A stretch of 7,816 nt of DNA, from positions 1 through 7,816 of the forward strand of contig JAFADQ010000327.1 in assembly GCA_023424725.1 (NCBI GenBank), given 5' to 3'. Numbering within the stretch: the first letter of the stretch is position 1; each line of letters opens with the position of its first letter. Source of the DNA: Bacteroidota bacterium (GTDB lineage: Bacteria > Bacteroidota > Bacteroidia > Cytophagales > Hymenobacteraceae). Positions 5,613 through 7,816 of the stretch are shown piece by piece. The translations under genes and the position numbers were made by a program. The notes under the pieces are model-generated. The model was given only the letters and a program-made list of their open reading frames with translations, did not search any database and was not told where the DNA came from.

Positions 5613-6742
5613 GCAATTACTTTTAAGGTTTGTTTTACAAAAATAGCTTTTTCGCGGGCGCGGCTCAGTTTTTTATCGAGCACAATTACGTGGCCCATTT
5701 TGCGGAAAGGTTTGGTTTTGGCTTTGCCATACAAGTGCACGTATGCACCAGGCACCTGAAGCACTTCCTCCAGCCCGTCGTACTTCGCATCGCCAGTGTG
5801 GCCATCTTCGCCCAATAAATTTACCAGCACCGATGGCCACAACGTATCGCAGGCACCTAAAGGCAAATGCAAAACGGCGCGCAAATGCTGCTCGAACTGA
5901 GAGGTAAGCGTAGCGCGCATGGTGTGGTGGCCGCTGTTATGCGGGCGCGGAGCAACTTCATTTACAAGTATTTCGCCGTCTTTTGTTACGAACATTTCTA
6001 CGGCAAGTAAGCCCACCACCTTTAGTTTTTCGATTACTTCGGTAGCGATTGCGGTTGCTTTTTCGGCAATCTCCACGTTTATTTTTGCCGGAGCGAAAAG
6101 AAACTCTACCATATTGTGCTCCGGGTGGAAATCCATCTCAATCGGGTCGTACACTTCTACCTCGCCTAATTTATTGCGGGCGCAAAGCACGGCAATTTCT
6201 TTCTCGAAAGGCACCAGTTGCTCCAAAACAGAAGGTGCGTCGAACGCATTATCGATAAAATCGGTAGAGCTTTTTAATCTTGTTACCCCTTTGCCATCGT
6301 AGCCCGAAGTGCGGAGTTTTTGGAAGGCCGGAAGGAAATCTTCAAACTCCCGCAGAGAAGCCCGGTCTTGAAGCAAATGAAAAGGCGCGGTGGGGATGTT
6401 GTTTTCTTTGTAGAATTGCTTTTGCAAACCTTTGTCCTGCACCAGTCTGATCACTTTCGGGCTCGGGTGAACTTGTATTCCCTCCTTCTCTAATTGCTCT
6501 AAGGCATCGCAGTTAACGTGCTCTATTTCAATAGTTACTGTGGTGCAACGTTTCCCAAACTCATACACGGTATCGTAATCGGCGAAGCTACCGACATAAA
6601 ATTCGTTGCAGATAGTTTTGCAGGGAGCCTGCGGATCGGGATCGAGCACTAAGGTATAAAAATTCAGGTCGAGGGCCGATTGTATGAGCATGCGCCCAAG
6701 TTGTCCGCCGCCTAAAATTCCGAGTTTTTGCTGGTGTATCAT
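5609..6742 (-). CDS. purK: N5-carboxyaminoimidazole ribonucleotide synthase (PurK)
   Basis: PurK is an ATP-grasp enzyme that carboxylates AIR to N5-CAIR using ATP and bicarbonate, and passes this unstable product to PurE. The 377-residue protein is slightly longer than typical enzymes of about 355 residues. The N-terminal domain carries the Gly-rich GILGGGQLGRM (8-18) and TIEIEHVN (70-77). The ATP-grasp core has QDKGLQKQF (102-110), LRTSGYDGKGV (143-153, the ATP lid), EQLVPFEKEIAV (174-185) and the metal and substrate segment VNEVAPRPHNSGHHT (260-274). The C-terminal subdomain has AYVHLYGKAKTKPFRKMGHV. The start at 6742 places the Gly-rich loop at the usual distance from the N-terminus. It is the first gene of the purK-purE pair and is divergent from hemE. 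A GACCTTTG string 44 nt upstream is a possible promoter element. Confidence 0.98.
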   Translation of the reverse strand: MIHQQKLGILGGGQLGRMLIQSALDLNFYTLVLDPDPQAPCKTICNEFYVGSFADYDTVYEFGKRCTTVTIEIEHVNCDALEQLEKEGIQVHPSPKVIRLVQDKGLQKQFYKENNIPTAPFHLLQDRASLREFEDFLPAFQKLRTSGYDGKGVTRLKSSTDFIDNAFDAPSVLEQLVPFEKEIAVLCARNKLGEVEVYDPIEMDFHPEHNMVEFLFAPAKINVEIAEKATAIATEVIEKLKVVGLLAVEMFVTKDGEILVNEVAPRPHNSGHHTMRATLTSQFEQHLRAVLHLPLGACDTLWPSVLVNLLGEDGHTGDAKYDGLEEVLQVPGAYVHLYGKAKTKPFRKMGHVIVLDKKLSRAREKAIFVKQTLKVIA

Positions 6743-6785
6743 AGGTGTTGTTAAGTAAGATCCGGACTACATTTTAAAGCCGGCA

Positions 6786-6793
6786 CAAAGGTC
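6786..6793 (-). promoter_or_regulatory. Possible -7 promoter element of purK-purE
   Basis: The minus strand reads GACCTTTG, one base away from TAnnTTTG at the first position, followed by TGCCGGC, and lies 43 nt upstream of the purK ATG. A TTTG occurs further upstream but about 27 nt away, longer than the usual -33 to -7 spacing. There is no clear PurR-type palindrome. Confidence 0.3.
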
Positions 6794-6945
6794 AAAGTTC
6801 AGGCTTAATGCTGAAAGCGTCAAATATGAGTTGAAATAAATACATCATCCCATAGCGCCTCTCTACATAAAATCAAGAGTGCATGAAAGGTGCGGCAAAT
6901 TTAAAGAGTTTTATCCGCTGTCTTTTTTAATTTCTGCCCCTATAC

Positions 6946-6986
6946 CTGCAAAAATGGCCCTTGCAGCTTTCGATTTTAGCAAAATC
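6946..6986. other. Two small inverted repeats in the purK-hemE divergent spacer
   Basis: CTGCAA (6946-6951) with TTGCAG (6961-6966) has a 9-nt spacer, and GATTTT (6972-6977) with AAAATC (6981-6986) has a 3-nt spacer. Each has perfect 6-bp arms. They lie between the two divergent promoter candidates. Arms this short can arise by chance. Between 6794 and 6945 I see nothing else: no ORF, RNA gene or riboswitch-like structure. Confidence 0.3.
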
Positions 6987-6995
6987 CTTCTTCCA

Positions 6996-7037
6996 ATTCG
7001 GAAATGATAAACATCATCCGCAGATTCTGAAATGATA
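6996..7037. promoter_or_regulatory. 14-nt direct repeat next to the hemE promoter motif
   Basis: ATTCGGAAATGATA (6996-7009) and ATTCTGAAATGATA (7024-7037) match at 13 of 14 positions, with starts 28 bp apart. The second copy ends 3 bp before the TATCTTTG promoter motif of hemE, so the pair spans the region where the -33 element and RNA polymerase would sit. Tandem sites of this kind would suit a regulator of hemE, but no known consensus is recognised. Confidence 0.4.
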
Positions 7038-7040
7038 GGC

Positions 7041-7048
7041 TATCTTTG
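7041..7048 (+). promoter_or_regulatory. -7 promoter element of hemE
   Basis: TATCTTTG is a perfect match to the Bacteroidota -7 consensus TAnnTTTG, 23 nt before the hemE ATG. It is followed by CACCC, where transcription would start a few bases on. A clear -33 TTTG was not found; that region is instead occupied by the 14-nt direct repeat. Confidence 0.65.
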
Positions 7049-7071
7049 CACCCGGAAATCTACCCAAAACT

Positions 7072-7816
7072 ATGCAACTTAAAAACGACCTGCTGCTTCG
7101 TACCATTAAAGGCGAAAAAACCGAAAGAACCCCAGTTTGGCTTATGCGCCAGGCCGGCCGAATTTTGCCCGAATACAGGGAGGTGCGGGGACGTTTAAGC
7201 GGTTTTAAGGAGCTGGTAGAAACACCGGAACTGGCCGCCGAAGTTACCATTCAGCCGGTAGATTTGCTGGATGTAGATGCCGCCATTATTTTCTCCGATA
7301 TTCTGGTGATTCCGGAAGCGATGGGCTGCATTTACGAAATGGTAGAAAAGCGCGGGCCTTATTTTCCGAAAACCATCGAAACCCAGGCCGACATTAACCA
7401 GCTTCGGGTAGACGATGCGCACCATGAGCTGCAATACGTAACCGATGCCATTAAAGTAACTAAAAAAGCGTTGAATGGCCGCGTTCCCTTAATTGGTTTT
7501 GCCGGCGCGCCCTGGACCATTATGTCTTATATGGTAGAAGGAAGCGGCTCTAAAACCTTCTCTAAGGCCCGCAAAATGTTGTATGCCGAGCCGGAAATGG
7601 CGCATCAGTTATTGCAGAAAATTACTACTGTTACTATTAATTACCTGAAAGCGCAAATTGCCGCCGGTGCTAACGTATTGCAGATTTTCGATTCGTGGGC
7701 GGGAATTTTATCGCCGGCGCATTACCACGAGTTCAGCTACAAATACATTAAGCAAATTTGCGACGCGATAACCGAAGTGCCGGTAACGGTTTTCGCCAAA
7801 GGCGCGTGGTTTGCAC
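7072..7816 (+). CDS. hemE: Uroporphyrinogen decarboxylase, N-terminal 248 residues (3' truncated by window edge)
   Basis: HemE removes the four acetate carboxyl groups of uroporphyrinogen III to give coproporphyrinogen III in haem synthesis; it is a cytoplasmic, cofactor-free TIM-barrel enzyme. The open frame begins at the ATG at 7072 and continues to the window edge without a stop, so about 90 of the usual roughly 340 residues are missing. Visible signatures are PVWLMRQAGRILPEYR (21-36) with the substrate-binding arginines Arg26 and Arg30, FSDILV with Asp76 at the catalytic aspartate position, GFAGAPWTIMSYMVEG (142-157) with Tyr153 at the active-site tyrosine, and QIFDSWAG (204-211). The start fits the family N-terminus and lies 23 nt after a TATCTTTG promoter motif. 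It has its own promoter, divergent from purK. Further haem genes may follow outside the window. Confidence 0.97.
   Translation, partial: MQLKNDLLLRTIKGEKTERTPVWLMRQAGRILPEYREVRGRLSGFKELVETPELAAEVTIQPVDLLDVDAAIIFSDILVIPEAMGCIYEMVEKRGPYFPKTIETQADINQLRVDDAHHELQYVTDAIKVTKKALNGRVPLIGFAGAPWTIMSYMVEGSGSKTFSKARKMLYAEPEMAHQLLQKITTVTINYLKAQIAAGANVLQIFDSWAGILSPAHYHEFSYKYIKQICDAITEVPVTVFAKGAWFA

Noticed and set aside
5919..6302. 127-codon plus-strand ORF inside purK
   Set aside because: Antisense shadow of the strongly conserved purK ATP-grasp region; Ser/Thr-rich composition typical of such shadows.

Overview
The window looks like chromosomal DNA from a Bacteroidota, most plausibly a Cytophagales / Hymenobacteraceae-type bacterium (Pontibacter, Adhaeribacter or Rufibacter relatives). 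The genus is an inference. It rests on four things: AT-rich leaders without a Shine-Dalgarno sequence before every start codon; TAnnTTTG-type -7 promoter motifs before murF and hemE; Bacteroidota-like protein sequences; and intergenic palindromic repeats of a kind common in that group. No phage, plasmid, CRISPR or secretion genes are visible. The coding content is core metabolism; what is unusual lies in the long, repeat-rich spacers.

Layout from left to right: the last 67 codons of an unrecognised, possibly DUF4249-like protein (1-204, +); a 141-bp spacer with two clear inverted repeats, one ending 15 nt before dnaK; dnaK (346-2271, +) with a very strong terminator just behind it; an 843-bp spacer with one copy of a palindromic REP-like element, a decayed SRPBCC/AHSA1-family gene on the minus strand (2485-2857) and a doubtful 43-codon minus-strand ORF; murF (3115-4485, +); a 611-bp spacer between convergent genes, made largely of repeats, including a second, inverted copy of the REP-like element; the purK-purE operon (6742-5097, -) with a 4-nt ATGA overlap; a 329-bp divergent promoter region; and the first 248 codons of hemE (7072 to the window edge, +).

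The genes serve separate housekeeping jobs: protein folding (DnaK), the last cytoplasmic step of peptidoglycan precursor synthesis (MurF), carboxylation of AIR in purine synthesis through the PurK/PurE pair, and uroporphyrinogen decarboxylation for haem (HemE). Only purK and purE form a clear functional operon.

I did not find a new multi-gene system. The observations most worth a second look are the unannotated pseudogene, the pair of asymmetric REP-like elements, the hairpin in the dnaK leader, a 14-nt direct repeat just upstream of the hemE promoter motif, and the MITE-like palindrome between murF and purE.
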